Part shown: positions 18,127 to 29,137 of the stretch, piece after piece
How the letters are laid out: the number at the start of each line of letters is the position of its first letter
Position numbering within the stretch: position 1 is the first letter of the stretch
NCBI GenBank assembly: GCA_018402255.1
Contig: JAGYIS010000009.1
Span: 468,309 to 532,308 of the forward strand
DNA length: 64,000 nt
Direction: 5' to 3'
Origin: Marinobacter sp.
GTDB taxonomy: Bacteria > Pseudomonadota > Gammaproteobacteria > Pseudomonadales > Oleiphilaceae
Notes under the pieces: model-generated
The model's input: only the letters and a program-made list of their open reading frames with translations
What the model was told of the DNA's origin: nothing
Databases searched by the model: none
Position numbers and translations under genes: made by a program

Positions 18127-19160
18127 GCCAGGGCCTCACCATTGATGAGCAGGCCAGCCTGAGTGATCTGAACACCCTGGCGGTTGCCGCCCAGGCCCGG
18201 TATCTGGTGGCTATTGCCAGCGAGAGCCAGTTGCGGGAGGCGCTGAACTGGGCTGCCGATCGCAAGCTGGATACACTGGTGCTTGGCGGTGGCAGCAATC
18301 TGGTGTTTGCCGGTGACTATGATGGCCTGGTGCTGCACATGGCCATTCGGGGGCGAAGCTGGGAGCAGGTCAGTGGCGATGATGCGGTGCTGATACTGGG
18401 CGCCGGCGAGAATTGGCATGATGCCGTAATATACGCAGCCCGGTCAGGGTACCGCGGCATTGAGAACCTGGCACTGATTCCCGGCACTGCCGGTGCGGCT
18501 CCAGTGCAGAACATCGGCGCTTACGGTGTTGAGTTGGGCGATACCCTGATAAGTGTTACAGCACTCGATCGAAGCACGATGGGATCGGTTACCCTGACGG
18601 CAGCAGATTGCGAGTTTGGCTACCGGGATAGTCTATTCAAGCGTCACCCCGGCCGCTACATTATTCTGGAAATCCGCCTTGGGTTATCCCGCTCACGCCC
18701 CCTCAAACTGGGATATCGAGATCTTCAGGACTACCTGGGGGATACCGACACGGCCTCTTTAACACCCCTGGATGTGGCCGAAGCCGTTATGGCGGTGCGC
18801 CGGCGCAAGTTGCCGGACCCTGCGGTGTTGCCCAATGTGGGCAGCTTCTTCAAGAACCCGGTCGTTGATGCTGGGTTGTATGAGCGTTTGCATGCGCAGT
18901 GCCCTGACCTGGTCTCTTATCCTGCGGAGCAGGGCGTTAAACTGGCGGCCGCCTGGTTGATCGATCAGGCCGGCTGGAAAGGCTTCCGCAGTGCCCGGGT
19001 CGGAATTCATAACCGACAGGCGCTGGTGTTGATCAATCACTCGGGTGGTACCGGTGAGGATGTACTGACTCTGGCGGAAGAGGTGCGTCAGTCTGTGCAG
19101 GAGAAGTTCGGGGTAGAGCTGGAGATGGAACCAGGCATCGTTGGCTGCCGGTCGTCTTGA
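18123..19160 (+). CDS. murB: UDP-N-acetylenolpyruvoylglucosamine reductase
   Basis: The 345-residue flavoenzyme has VLGGGSNLVFAGDYDGLVL (FAD site), ENLALIPGTAGAAPVQNIGAYG, the Ser-containing PNVGSFFKNPVV and the C-terminal LEMEPGIVG. This is a type I MurB. It reduces UDP-GlcNAc-enolpyruvate to UDP-MurNAc in peptidoglycan synthesis. The start is TTG 18123, overlapping the phosphatase stop by 4 bases. It ends the eight-gene envelope operon. Confidence 0.96.
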   Translation: MSQGLTIDEQASLSDLNTLAVAAQARYLVAIASESQLREALNWAADRKLDTLVLGGGSNLVFAGDYDGLVLHMAIRGRSWEQVSGDDAVLILGAGENWHDAVIYAARSGYRGIENLALIPGTAGAAPVQNIGAYGVELGDTLISVTALDRSTMGSVTLTAADCEFGYRDSLFKRHPGRYIILEIRLGLSRSRPLKLGYRDLQDYLGDTDTASLTPLDVAEAVMAVRRRKLPDPAVLPNVGSFFKNPVVDAGLYERLHAQCPDLVSYPAEQGVKLAAAWLIDQAGWKGFRSARVGIHNRQALVLINHSGGTGEDVLTLAEEVRQSVQEKFGVELEMEPGIVGCRSS

Positions 19161-19163
19161 TGC

Positions 19164-19204
19164 GGCCGTTCCGGACGATCGATAAAGCGACGCCCGGAAC
19201 GGCC
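19164..19204. terminator. Hairpin between convergent murB and proS
   Basis: Perfect 11-base arms GGCCGTTCCGG and CCGGAACGGCC flank a 19-base spacer, immediately after the murB stop and before the proS stop. There is no clear U run, so it is a candidate transcript-end hairpin rather than a textbook terminator. Confidence 0.5.
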
Positions 19205-19212
19205 AGAAGAAC

Positions 19213-20946
19213 TTACAGGCCGCCTTTTGGAGAGGCCTTCACCAGGAACAGCAGGGCATCTTCGACGGCAATATCCTGCTTGTCTTTATCGCGACGACCC
19301 TTGTATTCCAGGGTGCCAGCCGTGAGACCGCGCTCGGAAACCACAAACCGGTGCGGTATGCCCATCAGCTCCATATCCGCAAACTTCACGCCCGGGCGCT
19401 CGTTCCGGTCGTCCAGCAACACGTCATAGCCAGCCTGGCGCAGTTGCTCGTAGAGTTTCTCGCCAGCTTCAGCAACGATCGGTGACTTGTGTGCATTCAG
19501 AGTCACAATGGCCACCTCGAACGGGGCAATGGCGTCTGGCCAGATGATGCCCTTGTCGTCATGGTTCTGCTCGATGGAGGCCGCAACGATACGGGAAACC
19601 CCGATGCCGTAGCAGCCCATTTCCATGATCACGGTCTTGCCGTTCTCATCCAGTACGGTGGCGTTCATGGCCGAGCTGTATTTGTTGCCCAGCTTGAAGA
19701 TGTGGCCGACTTCGATGCCGCGACGGATTTCCAGCGTGCCCTTGCCGTCCGGGCTCAGGTCGCCTTCCACCACGTTGCGCAGATCTTCAACGCGGCCCAT
19801 CGGCACATCTCTTTGCCAGTTTACGCCGGTCAGGTGGTAGTCATCCTTGTTGGCACCGCAGACAAAGTCGGCCAGATGGGCGGCGCTGCGATCAATAATC
19901 ACAGGCACCGGAAGGTTCACCGGGCCAATAGAGCCTGGTTTGCAGCCAATGGCTTTTTCGATCTCTTCATCGGTCGCCATGGTCAGCGGCTCGGCAATTC
20001 CTGGCAGGTTTTCCGCTTTGATTTCGTTCAGGGTATGGTCGCCGCGCAGAATAAGTGCCACCAGGCCGGCATTGCCATTGTCATCGGCCTCAGCCTTGAC
20101 CAGCAGCGTTTTAACGCTGCGCTCAGCCGGCAGGCCGAGGAACTGGGACACGGCGTCGATGGTCTTCTGATCCGGCGTGTGCACCTCAGTCAGCGATTCG
20201 GTGGCCTCAGGGCGCTCGCCTGCCGGAGCAACCGCTTCGGCTTTTTCCATGTTGGCGGCGTAGTCGCTGTCGGTGCTGAACACGATGGCATCTTCACCGG
20301 AGGACGCCAGCACGTGGAATTCGTGGGATGCACTGCCGCCGATCGCGCCAGAGTCTGCCTGTACCGGGCGGTAATCCAGGCCCAGACGGTCAAAGATGTT
20401 GCAGTAGGTCTGATGCATTACCTGGTAAGTGTCGTCCAGAGAAGCAGCATTCACGTGAAAGGAGTAGGCATCCTTCATGATGAACTCGCGAGCGCGCATT
20501 ACGCCAAAACGGGGGCGTCGTTCGTCGCGGAATTTGGTCTGGATCTGGTAGAAATTGGCCGGCAGTTCCTTGTAGCTTTTCAGCTCATTGCGGATCAGGT
20601 CGGTGATCACTTCTTCATGAGTCGGGCCGAAGCAGAAGTCCCGTCCATGGCGATCGTTCATGCGCAGCAATTCGCCACCGTACTGTTCCCAGCGACCGGA
20701 CTCCTGCCAGAGCTCCGCAGGCTGCACGGCCGGCATAAGCACTTCCTGGGCGCCGCTCTTGTCCATTTCTTCACGAACAATCCGCTCCACCTTGCGCAAC
20801 GTGCGCAGGCCCATCGGCAGCCAGGAGTATAGGCCGGCGGCCAGCTTTCGGATCATGCCCGCGCGCAGCATCAGCTGATGGCTGATAATCTCGGCGTCGG
20901 CAGGGGTCTCTTTCTGGGTGGCAATCAGGTAACGGCTTGCTCGCAT
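19213..20946 (-). CDS. proS: Prolyl-tRNA synthetase
   Basis: 577 residues, a bacterial-type class II ProRS. The N-terminal [25 protein letters not shown], motif 2 [25 protein letters not shown] (shown in part), an INS editing insertion (about 225-405) and the C-terminal anticodon domain with [20 protein letters not shown] are clear. It charges tRNA-Pro and the insertion clears Ala-tRNA-Pro. Transcribed alone, with a 157-bp upstream gap after the Lrp-type gene. Confidence 0.97.
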   Translation of the reverse strand: MRASRYLIATQKETPADAEIISHQLMLRAGMIRKLAAGLYSWLPMGLRTLRKVERIVREEMDKSGAQEVLMPAVQPAELWQESGRWEQYGGELLRMNDRHGRDFCFGPTHEEVITDLIRNELKSYKELPANFYQIQTKFRDERRPRFGVMRAREFIMKDAYSFHVNAASLDDTYQVMHQTYCNIFDRLGLDYRPVQADSGAIGGSASHEFHVLASSGEDAIVFSTDSDYAANMEKAEAVAPAGERPEATESLTEVHTPDQKTIDAVSQFLGLPAERSVKTLLVKAEADDNGNAGLVALILRGDHTLNEIKAENLPGIAEPLTMATDEEIEKAIGCKPGSIGPVNLPVPVIIDRSAAHLADFVCGANKDDYHLTGVNWQRDVPMGRVEDLRNVVEGDLSPDGKGTLEIRRGIEVGHIFKLGNKYSSAMNATVLDENGKTVIMEMGCYGIGVSRIVAASIEQNHDDKGIIWPDAIAPFEVAIVTLNAHKSPIVAEAGEKLYEQLRQAGYDVLLDDRNERPGVKFADMELMGIPHRFVVSERGLTAGTLEYKGRRDKDKQDIAVEDALLFLVKASPKGGL

Positions 20947-21103
20947 CGTGTCTTCCGCTTTGATGAAAAGTAGGCATGTCGACTGAACGGCAGCAGGGCG
21001 TACCCGGGTCTGCCTGTCATTGTCGTAAAGTGGCGTTTATTGTACGGAGCCTGCGGCACAAGGTACAGACGATGAGGCTCGAATCTAGAGACTGGCAGCC
21101 GCC

Positions 21104-21604
21104 TCAGGAAAGGTAACCCAGTGGCAAAGCGGTGCTGTCTATCACCCGCCGCAGCACAAAGCTGGAATGCACGCCGCTGACCCCCTGGATCCGGGTAATC
21201 CGATTGAGCAGAAACTGATGATAGTGGTCCATGTCGGGAACCACCACCTTCAGCATGTAATCGGCGCTCTGGCCAGTAATCAGATAGCATTCCTGAACTT
21301 CCGGAAATGCCGCGACTTGTTCTTCAAAGGCTGCGAAGCGTTCAGGAGTATGCCGATCCATGCCGATCAGAATAATAGCGGTCAGCGCGAGTCCCAGTTT
21401 TTTGTGATCCAGAATGGTGACGGTACGGACAATGATGCCGGCCTCTTCCAGAGTGCGGACCCGACGCAGGCAGGGGGAGGCAGACAAACCGACTTTCTCG
21501 GCCAGCTGCTGATTGGTCAGTGATCCGTCCTTTTGCAATTGTTCGAGAATTTTTCGATCGATTTTGTCGATTCTCGCCAAGGCTTTGTCATTTGTCGCAA
21601 TCAT
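21104..21604 (-). CDS. Lrp/AsnC-family transcriptional regulator
   Basis: 166 residues from ATG 21604. The N-terminal helix-turn-helix reads RIDRKILEQLQKDGSLTNQQLAEKVGLS then PCLRRVRTLEEAG; the C-terminal RAM domain has VQECYLITGQSADYMLKVVV. It binds amino-acid effectors and controls amino-acid metabolism genes. A TTG at 21631 could extend it by nine residues with no family support. It is divergent from leuA across a 134-bp AT-rich region, which suggests, but does not prove, that leuA is a target. Calling it Lrp itself is not justified. Confidence 0.9.
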   Translation of the reverse strand: MIATNDKALARIDKIDRKILEQLQKDGSLTNQQLAEKVGLSASPCLRRVRTLEEAGIIVRTVTILDHKKLGLALTAIILIGMDRHTPERFAAFEEQVAAFPEVQECYLITGQSADYMLKVVVPDMDHYHQFLLNRITRIQGVSGVHSSFVLRRVIDSTALPLGYLS

Positions 21605-21738
21605 ATTCTGTATCCAAATTATATTGAGCAATTATATTTCATTAAATACTGTCTTTGCTTCTAAATAGCAACCAAATAGCGCGCTGCTGGCGTTAAACTC
21701 TTTCTCATTGTCATGAATAGCGGAAGGAATGTTCAGAT
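21605..21738. promoter_or_regulatory. Divergent control region between Lrp-type regulator and leuA
   Basis: The regulator-proximal half is strikingly AT-rich compared with its surroundings, with repeated TATA/ATTA tracts (for example TATAAT on the minus strand at 21618-21623), as is common for Lrp-family binding regions. The leuA-proximal part ends in AGCGGAAGGAATG before the leuA start. No Leu-codon leader peptide or attenuator hairpin was found. Exact promoters and operators are not resolved. Confidence 0.4.
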
Positions 21739-23439
21739 ATGGCTTTTGACCATCGTAAATACAGTGCCTTTAAACCCGTTGCGAAGAAGGATCGTCGTTG
21801 GCCGGATCAGGTTATTGAAAAAGCGCCGACCTGGTGTGCCGTTGACCTGCGGGATGGCAATCAGGCGCTGGTCAAACCCATGTCTGTGGCTCAAAAGCAG
21901 CGGTTGTTCGATCTGTTGGTCAAGCTCGGCTTCAAGGAAATCGAAATCGGTTTCCCGGCTGCGAGTCAGCCGGATTTTGATTTTTGCCGCAAGCTGATTG
22001 AAGAGGAGCGCATCCCCGCTGATGTAAAAATTCAGGTGCTTACCCAGGCCCGCCCGGAACTTATCGAGCGCACATACCAGGCGCTTGAGGGTGCAAAGCA
22101 GGCCGTTGTCCACGTGTACAACTCAACGTCTACCGTTCAGCGTGAGCAGGTGTTCGGTCTCGATCGGGCCGGTATCCGCGACATCGCTGTTCAGGGCGCG
22201 ACCGTGGTTAAAGAGATTGCCGGGCGTTATCCGGATACCGACTGGACCTTCCAGTATTCACCAGAGAGTTTTACCGGCACAGAGCTGGATTTTGCTGCAG
22301 AAGTGATCGATGCGGTAAATGATGTCTGGCGCCCGGACCAGGGCCAGCCGGTGATCATCAATTTGCCGGCAACGGTCGAGATGTCGACGCCAAACGTGTT
22401 TGCGGACCAGGTGGAGTGGATTTGCGAGAATATCCGGTACCGGGAGCACGTAAGCATCAGTGTGCATACTCACAATGACCGGGGTTGCGCTGTAGCCGCT
22501 GCAGAGTTGGCGGTGATGGCGGGTGCCGACCGGGTCGAGGGCACACTGATGGGCAATGGCGAGCGTACTGGCAACATGGACCTGGTGACCATGGCCATGA
22601 ACCTGTATTCCCAGGGTATTGATCCGACCCTCGACCTTTCCGGTATGGCTGAAATCACCGACGTGGTAGAAGCCTGTACTGAGATTTCTACTCACCCACG
22701 GCATCCGTACGCCGGCGAGCTGGTGTTTACAGCGTTCTCCGGTAGCCATCAGGATGCGATTCGCAAGTGCCTGTCACGGCGCAAGGATGACGAACCCTGG
22801 AATGTCGCTTATCTGCCCATTGACCCGTTTGATCTTGGGCGGCGTTATGAGGAGGTTGTGCGCATCAACAGCCAGTCCGGTAAGGGCGGCGTGGCTTATG
22901 TGCTGGAGCGGGATTACAAGATCAGTCTGCCTCGCTGGCTGCAGATCGAGTTCAGCAAGGTGGTGCAGCGGGAGGCCGAAACCAACGGCGGTGAAATTGA
23001 CTCCCACACCATTCACCGGTTGTTTGATGAGCGCTACCTGAAGGTCCATGCCGATTGGGCGCTCCAGTCCTATGACCTGCACCGTGATAATGATGGCGTT
23101 CGGGCTGAAGTGGTTATGGGTCGTGACAACGCTCCAATAGCGCTTGAAGGGCAGGGCCTCGGCGCCGTCGAAGCGGTATCGGATGCGTTGGCAAAACGGT
23201 TCGGCATAACCGTTGCTGTTGAGGCGTATGACGAATTTTCGTTGGGTGAGGGAACCAATGCCAACGCCTTGGCCTGTATTCGCCTGACCGCCAATGGAGA
23301 GCATTGCAGTGCCGCCGCACTGGCGGAAGATACTACGTCGGCAACCTTGCAGGCGTTGTTCTCCGCGGTCGCGCAGAGCGTGATCCATAAAACCGGCGAG
23401 GTAGAAGTTTCAGAAGAAGGCGAGACCGCCCAGGTTTGA
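21739..23439 (+). CDS. leuA: 2-isopropylmalate synthase
   Basis: 566 residues, the long (type LeuA2) form that starts MAFDHRKYSAFKPV. The catalytic HMGL-like barrel carries CAVDLRDGNQALVKPM, EIGFPAASQPDF and the metal His pair in SVHTHNDRGCAVAA; the C-terminal regulatory domain ends with GTNANALACIRL. It condenses 2-oxoisovalerate with acetyl-CoA, the first committed step to leucine. AAGGA lies before the ATG. It is monocistronic, followed by a strong hairpin; leuBCD are not nearby. Confidence 0.96.
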   Translation: MAFDHRKYSAFKPVAKKDRRWPDQVIEKAPTWCAVDLRDGNQALVKPMSVAQKQRLFDLLVKLGFKEIEIGFPAASQPDFDFCRKLIEEERIPADVKIQVLTQARPELIERTYQALEGAKQAVVHVYNSTSTVQREQVFGLDRAGIRDIAVQGATVVKEIAGRYPDTDWTFQYSPESFTGTELDFAAEVIDAVNDVWRPDQGQPVIINLPATVEMSTPNVFADQVEWICENIRYREHVSISVHTHNDRGCAVAAAELAVMAGADRVEGTLMGNGERTGNMDLVTMAMNLYSQGIDPTLDLSGMAEITDVVEACTEISTHPRHPYAGELVFTAFSGSHQDAIRKCLSRRKDDEPWNVAYLPIDPFDLGRRYEEVVRINSQSGKGGVAYVLERDYKISLPRWLQIEFSKVVQREAETNGGEIDSHTIHRLFDERYLKVHADWALQSYDLHRDNDGVRAEVVMGRDNAPIALEGQGLGAVEAVSDALAKRFGITVAVEAYDEFSLGEGTNANALACIRLTANGEHCSAAALAEDTTSATLQALFSAVAQSVIHKTGEVEVSEEGETAQV

Positions 23440-23454
23440 TGTTCCGGTTTACAA

Positions 23455-23490
23455 ACAAGAACGGCCAGCTTGAGCGCTGGCCGTTCTTGT
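23455..23490. terminator. Bidirectional intrinsic terminator (leuA / cold-shock gene)
   Basis: The arms ACAAGAACGGCCAGC and GCTGGCCGTTCTTGT are perfect 15-base complements around a 6-base loop, with T-rich flanks on both strands. It lies 15 bases after the leuA stop and also ends the oppositely oriented cold-shock gene. Confidence 0.9.
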
Positions 23491-23532
23491 TCCGTCTGCC
23501 CGTGAGGGGCATCCGGCAGTTAACATAACCGC

Positions 23533-23742
23533 TTACAGGGGGGTTACGTTTTCCGCCTGCGGGCCTTTAGGACCCTGCGTTACGGTGAACTGTACCTGCT
23601 GGCCTTCTGCCAGAGTACGGAAACCGCCGGAGTTGATTGCACTGTAGTGAACGAAAACGTCACTGCCGCCTTCCTGAGCAATGAAGCCAAAGCCCTTGGA
23701 TTCGTTGAACCACTTTACTTGGCCAGTCTTGGTATCGGACAT
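23533..23742 (-). CDS. Cold-shock domain protein (CspA family)
   Basis: A complete 69-residue cold-shock domain: [17 protein letters not shown] (RNP1 KGFGFI) and DVFVHYSAI (RNP2). It is a single-stranded nucleic-acid binding RNA chaperone. Whether it is cold-inducible or constitutive cannot be told from the protein. It has a separate promoter about 205 bases upstream, leaving a long untranslated leader, as in cspA-type genes. Confidence 0.96.
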   Translation of the reverse strand: MSDTKTGQVKWFNESKGFGFIAQEGGSDVFVHYSAINSGGFRTLAEGQQVQFTVTQGPKGPQAENVTPL

Positions 23743-23948
23743 CGATCTTTCCTGTCTTACTGAAATGTTGCCCTCACGGGACGTTCTTTTTCCGCACAGA
23801 CGTTAGTTTGCGCAGACGAGGCTTCCGCCAGGGCGAAAGTCATCGCTGGAACATCCGGAGCGTACTGAGGAAGGGGCAACGAAAAGCCGAGGGCAGGACG
23901 TTGAAACGCATTCGCCAAATACCGCTGCAGAGGATCACAGCAATTTTT
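23743..23948 (-). other. Long 5' untranslated leader of the cold-shock gene
   Basis: Between the predicted promoter (23949-23976) and the cold-shock ATG lie about 200 bases with no coding potential recognisable to me on either strand. Long leaders of this kind act as RNA thermosensors in E. coli cspA. The fold was not computed here. This accounts for most of the gene-free stretch 23743-24102; the rest holds the promoter and an inverted repeat. Confidence 0.55.
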
Positions 23949-23976
23949 AGTATAGACCGAGATTGGGGGGCGTCAA
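23949..23976 (-). promoter_or_regulatory. Sigma-70 promoter of the cold-shock gene
   Basis: On the minus strand TTGACG (23976-23971) and TATACT (23954-23949) are separated by 16 bases. Both hexamers match consensus in 5 of 6 positions. It points at the cold-shock gene. Confidence 0.65.
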
Positions 23977-24041
23977 TTGTTTTTTTGAAGATCTTGCGAG
24001 GCCGTTTAACCTATAAAAAACATATAGTTGTCATGATAATG

Positions 24042-24080
24042 CAACACAACTCTGCAGTCGTTCAGAGCAGAGTTGTGTTG
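24042..24080 (-). terminator. Perfect 14-bp inverted repeat downstream of prpE
   Basis: CAACACAACTCTGC and its exact complement GCAGAGTTGTGTTG are separated by 11 bases, 22 bases beyond the prpE stop. The position suits a transcript end. However, the nearest U run on that strand (six T) is about 22 bases past the stem, so it may instead be an RNA-stabilising hairpin or a protein-binding palindrome. Confidence 0.45.
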
Positions 24081-24102
24081 GTTGTTCGCGGTGTATAGAA
24101 AT

Positions 24103-25977
24103 TCAGTGTCCGAACTTTTCACTGATCTCGTCAAGGATGGCGGGGTCGTCGATGGTGCTGGGGACGCTGAACGTTTCGCCATCCGCAATTTGTCGGATAA
24201 CCCGGCGCAGAATCTTGCCTGAACGGGTTTTGGGCAGTCGGTCGACGACAATGGCTCGCCGGAAGCAGGCAATGGCACCAATTTTCTCCCGAACCATATC
24301 CACCAGTTCTTCTTCGAGTTCATCCTGGTCAATGGTGGCGCCGTCTTTGATCAATACCAGGCCAATGGGGATCTGGCCTTTCATATCGTCATGGGCGCCG
24401 ACCACGCAACATTCGGCGATGGCAGGGTGGGAGGCAACCACTTCTTCCATTTCACCGGTCGACAGCCGGTGGCCGGCCACATTGATCACGTCGTCCGTGC
24501 GGCCCATGATGAACACGTATCCGTCATCATCAATATAACCACCGTCGCCTGAGCTGTAGAAGCCCCGGATTGGTTCCAGATAGCTGCTCTGGAAGCGTTT
24601 GTCGTCGCCCCATACCGTCATCAGGCAACCCGGGGGTAGCGGCAGTTTTACTGCAACCTGGCCCTGCTCGCCGGCCGGTATCTGGCTGCCTTCCATATCG
24701 ACCACCTGTACGTTGAATCCAGGCGAGGGGACGGTTGCCGAGCCAGGTTTGGTGGCCATCATTTCCAGGCCCACCGGGTTGCAGCAGATGGCCCAACCGG
24801 TCTCGGTCTGCCACCAGTGATCGAGGATCGGCAGGCCGGTATGTTCTTTGAGCCATTCGTAGGTCGCTGGGTCCAGTCGTTCACCTGCCAGGAAAATCCG
24901 TTTGAGTGAAGACACATCGTAGCGACGGAGTTGATCCGCTTCCGGATCTTCCTTGCGCACTGCTCGGAATGCGGTTGGTGCAGTAAACAGCATATTGACC
25001 TTGTGGTCCTGCACCACCCGCCAGAACGCGCCTGCGTCCGGTGTTCTCACTGGCTTGCCTTCATAAAGAACAGTGGTGCAGCCAGCGAACAGGGGCGCAT
25101 AGACGATGTAGCTGTGGCCAACCACCCAGCCAACGTCCGAGGCGGCCCAGAACACGTCGCCGGGTTTTGCGTCGTACACCAGCTTCATGCTGTATTTAAG
25201 CGCGACCGCATGGCCGCCGTTGTCGCGAACCACCCCTTTGGGCTTGCCGGTGGTGCCGGAGGTGTAGAGAACGTAGAGCGGATCGGTTGATTTGACTGCC
25301 ACGGGCTCAGCCGGCTCCGCACCGGTGCAGATATCCTGCCAGTCAAAATCGCGCCCGGGCTTCAGGCTCGCTTTGACTTGCGGCCTTTGAAAGACGACGC
25401 ACACGTCCGGTTTGTGGCTGGACTGCTCAATGGCTTTGTCTACCAGCGGTTTGTACTCGATCACTTTGGTCACTTCAATGCCGCAGGAGGCGGTAATCAG
25501 GGCCTTTGGCTGAGCATCGTCGATTCGCACCGCCAGTTCGTGGGCGGCAAAGCCTCCGAATACGACAGAGTGAACCGCGCCCAGGCGAGCACAGGCGAGC
25601 ATGGCGATGGCGGCCTGAGGAATCATCGGCATATACAGGATAACCCGATCGCCTTTCTCAATGCCGCGCGCCCGCAAGGCACCGGCAAATCGCGCAACTT
25701 CGTCACGCAGTTCGTTGTAGGTGTATTTTTGCTGGGAGTTGGTCACCGGAGAGTCGTAGATCAGGGCCGTCTGTTGACCACGGCCGGCACGAATGTTGGC
25801 GTCCAGTGCGATATCGCTGGTGTTGAGGGTGCCGTCGGAAAACCATTCGCCGTGGCCATTGGTGAGCGGCTGCCAGATGGTTTTGGGTGATTCGATCCAG
25901 TCAATTTCCTGGGCCTGTTCGCGCCAGAAATCGTCCCGTTGTTCGATCGATCGGCGGAACTCGGAGTGGTAGTTCAT
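24103..25977 (-). CDS. prpE: Propionate--CoA ligase (acetyl-CoA synthetase family)
   Basis: 624 residues from ATG 25977, preceded by GAGG at 8 bases; three codons upstream a GTG is a weaker choice. The AMP-forming ACS family is shown by YTSGTTGKPKGVVRDNGGH, WWQTETGWAI, the FYSSGDGGYIDDDGYVFIMGRTDDVINV hinge region (shown in part) and the C-terminal catalytic Lys in TRSGKILRR. The N-terminal YHSEFRRSIEQRDDFWREQA and RDNGGH favour PrpE over acetyl-CoA synthetase, but acetate or other short acids remain possible. No prpBCD genes are adjacent. Confidence 0.88.
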   Translation of the reverse strand: MNYHSEFRRSIEQRDDFWREQAQEIDWIESPKTIWQPLTNGHGEWFSDGTLNTSDIALDANIRAGRGQQTALIYDSPVTNSQQKYTYNELRDEVARFAGALRARGIEKGDRVILYMPMIPQAAIAMLACARLGAVHSVVFGGFAAHELAVRIDDAQPKALITASCGIEVTKVIEYKPLVDKAIEQSSHKPDVCVVFQRPQVKASLKPGRDFDWQDICTGAEPAEPVAVKSTDPLYVLYTSGTTGKPKGVVRDNGGHAVALKYSMKLVYDAKPGDVFWAASDVGWVVGHSYIVYAPLFAGCTTVLYEGKPVRTPDAGAFWRVVQDHKVNMLFTAPTAFRAVRKEDPEADQLRRYDVSSLKRIFLAGERLDPATYEWLKEHTGLPILDHWWQTETGWAICCNPVGLEMMATKPGSATVPSPGFNVQVVDMEGSQIPAGEQGQVAVKLPLPPGCLMTVWGDDKRFQSSYLEPIRGFYSSGDGGYIDDDGYVFIMGRTDDVINVAGHRLSTGEMEEVVASHPAIAECCVVGAHDDMKGQIPIGLVLIKDGATIDQDELEEELVDMVREKIGAIACFRRAIVVDRLPKTRSGKILRRVIRQIADGETFSVPSTIDDPAILDEISEKFGH

Positions 25978-26088
25978 GCTTGCCACCTCAGCTGTGCTGT
26001 TTTTGTTCTGTGATTGTTATGCACAACTGTAGGAGCTTTAGAATTGGTGGCTACTAGACCATAGGCGAAGTCACGACTGTTTTGAGGA

Positions 26089-27468
26089 TCAATCGTTATC
26101 GGAATTGATCTCCATCACTTGAGCCCGCACCGAGCCCCGGCCGAGTCGCGCCGTCAGGGTGCTGTCTATGTTGAGCTGGCTGGCATCGCGAACGATCTCA
26201 TTCTGGTCATCTCTCACAATTGCATAGCCCCGGCCGAGGGTGGCCAGCGGGCTGACCACATGTAATGTCTGGGCATTGCGTTGAAAGCGCTCATGGTGTT
26301 GCCTGAGTTGCTGGCGGATGGCGGATTCCAGCCGATCATTGATCCGGGCGATCTGGTCAGTCGCTGCGGTCAGGGTTTTTTTCGGCGACTGGGTAGCGAG
26401 GCGCTGGCTCAGGTGGCTGACTTTCAGCTGGTTTTGAGCTATCAACTGGCTGATGGCCTTGTTCAGGCGAACATCCAGTTCGTCCATCCGTTGAGCCTTG
26501 TCCTGCAGTTCGCGGCGAGGATCGCGCAGGCGCGCGGTGAGGTGGCCAAGTTGGGCCTCCAGACGCTGAAGCAGTCGGCGCGCGGCTTGACTGAGGCGCA
26601 TTTCCTGCTCGCCAAGACGGCGTATCCACTGTAACTGATCCGGAGATATCTTCTCCGCCGCGGCCGAGGGCGTCGGCGCCCGGAGGTCGGCAACGAAGTC
26701 GGCAATGGTTACGTCCACTTCGTGGCCGACCGCACTGACCGTGGCGATTGAACAATTGGCGATTGCCCTGGCGACCGCCTCTTCATTGAAGCACCAGAGA
26801 TCTTCCAGCGAGCCACCGCCGCGGCCAATGATCAGAACATCGGCAACACCATGGCGCTGGGCCTGCTCGATGGCGCGAACAATGTCAGCGGTGGCCGGTT
26901 GGCCCTGAACGGCAGTGGGATACAGCGTGACCGGAATCGCCGGGCAGCGACGGGCCAATACCGTCAGGATGTCGTGAATGGCGGCACCGGTCGGCGAGGT
27001 CACGACGCCAATGTGGCGCGGTGTTGGTGGTAGGGGCTTCTTTCGGGCAGGATCGAACAGTCCCTCGGACTGCAATTTCAGCTTCAGGGCTTCAAAAGCC
27101 TGCTGCAAAGCCCCAAGCCCGGCAGGCTCCATGTGTTCAACGATGATCTGGAAGTCGCCACGATTTTCATAAAGCGTGACCTTGCCACGAATCCGGATCT
27201 GGTCGCCCTCCCGGGGTAATGGGCGGATGCGCTGGTTCGCGCCCCGGAACATGGCGCAGCGAATCTGGCATTTCTGGTCTTTCAGGGAAAAGTACCAATG
27301 CCCGGACGATGGCTTGGAGAATCCGGACAGCTCGCCTTCCACCCACACCTGCATAAAGCTGGATTCCAGCAGGTGCCGCGCCTGGTGATTGAGCTCACTG
27401 ACGCTCAGGGCTCTGGGACGGGTGTCCGGGTAGAGGGAGTTCAAAGGTGGTTCTCCAAGATTTTTCAT
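26089..27468 (-). CDS. xseA: Exodeoxyribonuclease VII large subunit
   Basis: 459 residues from ATG 27468 (a TTG two codons upstream is less likely). The N-terminal OB-fold domain (QVWVEGELSGFSKPSSGHWYFSLKD, shown in part), catalytic domain with GVVTSPTGAAIHDIL and IIGRGGGSLEDLWCFN, VSAVGHEVDVTIADFVAD and a long helical C-terminus are all present. With XseB it degrades single-stranded DNA. It is divergent from guaB; this xseA-guaB pairing is widespread in Gammaproteobacteria. Confidence 0.96.
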   Translation of the reverse strand: MKNLGEPPLNSLYPDTRPRALSVSELNHQARHLLESSFMQVWVEGELSGFSKPSSGHWYFSLKDQKCQIRCAMFRGANQRIRPLPREGDQIRIRGKVTLYENRGDFQIIVEHMEPAGLGALQQAFEALKLKLQSEGLFDPARKKPLPPTPRHIGVVTSPTGAAIHDILTVLARRCPAIPVTLYPTAVQGQPATADIVRAIEQAQRHGVADVLIIGRGGGSLEDLWCFNEEAVARAIANCSIATVSAVGHEVDVTIADFVADLRAPTPSAAAEKISPDQLQWIRRLGEQEMRLSQAARRLLQRLEAQLGHLTARLRDPRRELQDKAQRMDELDVRLNKAISQLIAQNQLKVSHLSQRLATQSPKKTLTAATDQIARINDRLESAIRQQLRQHHERFQRNAQTLHVVSPLATLGRGYAIVRDDQNEIVRDASQLNIDSTLTARLGRGSVRAQVMEINSDND

Positions 27469-27543
27469 ACGCAATAGCCGAGAGGGACGAGTAAAAATAA
27501 CGGAAATTCAAAAAGATGCAACAAGGCAACAAAAACCCTGCGG

Positions 27544-27572
27544 TTTACTGTGTGTAGCCACCACTTTATAAT
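27544..27572 (+). promoter_or_regulatory. Promoter of the guaBA group
   Basis: A perfect TATAAT (27567-27572) lies 17 bases after TTTACT (27544-27549), in the 190-bp gap between xseA and guaB. The leader to the guaB ATG is about 80 bases. Confidence 0.65.
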
Positions 27573-27583
27573 AGATCGATTAA

Positions 27584-29122
<1,539 letters not shown>

Positions 29123-29137
29123 TCTTTGCTCGATCTG

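Noticed and set aside
19489..20832. 447-codon open frame on the plus strand
   Set aside because: Antisense to proS, whose class II motifs are unmistakable; codon-bias mirror of a GC-rich gene.
21713..21760. Possible leucine leader peptide before leuA
   Set aside because: The short ATG-started frame upstream has no run of Leu codons, and no attenuator hairpin precedes leuA.
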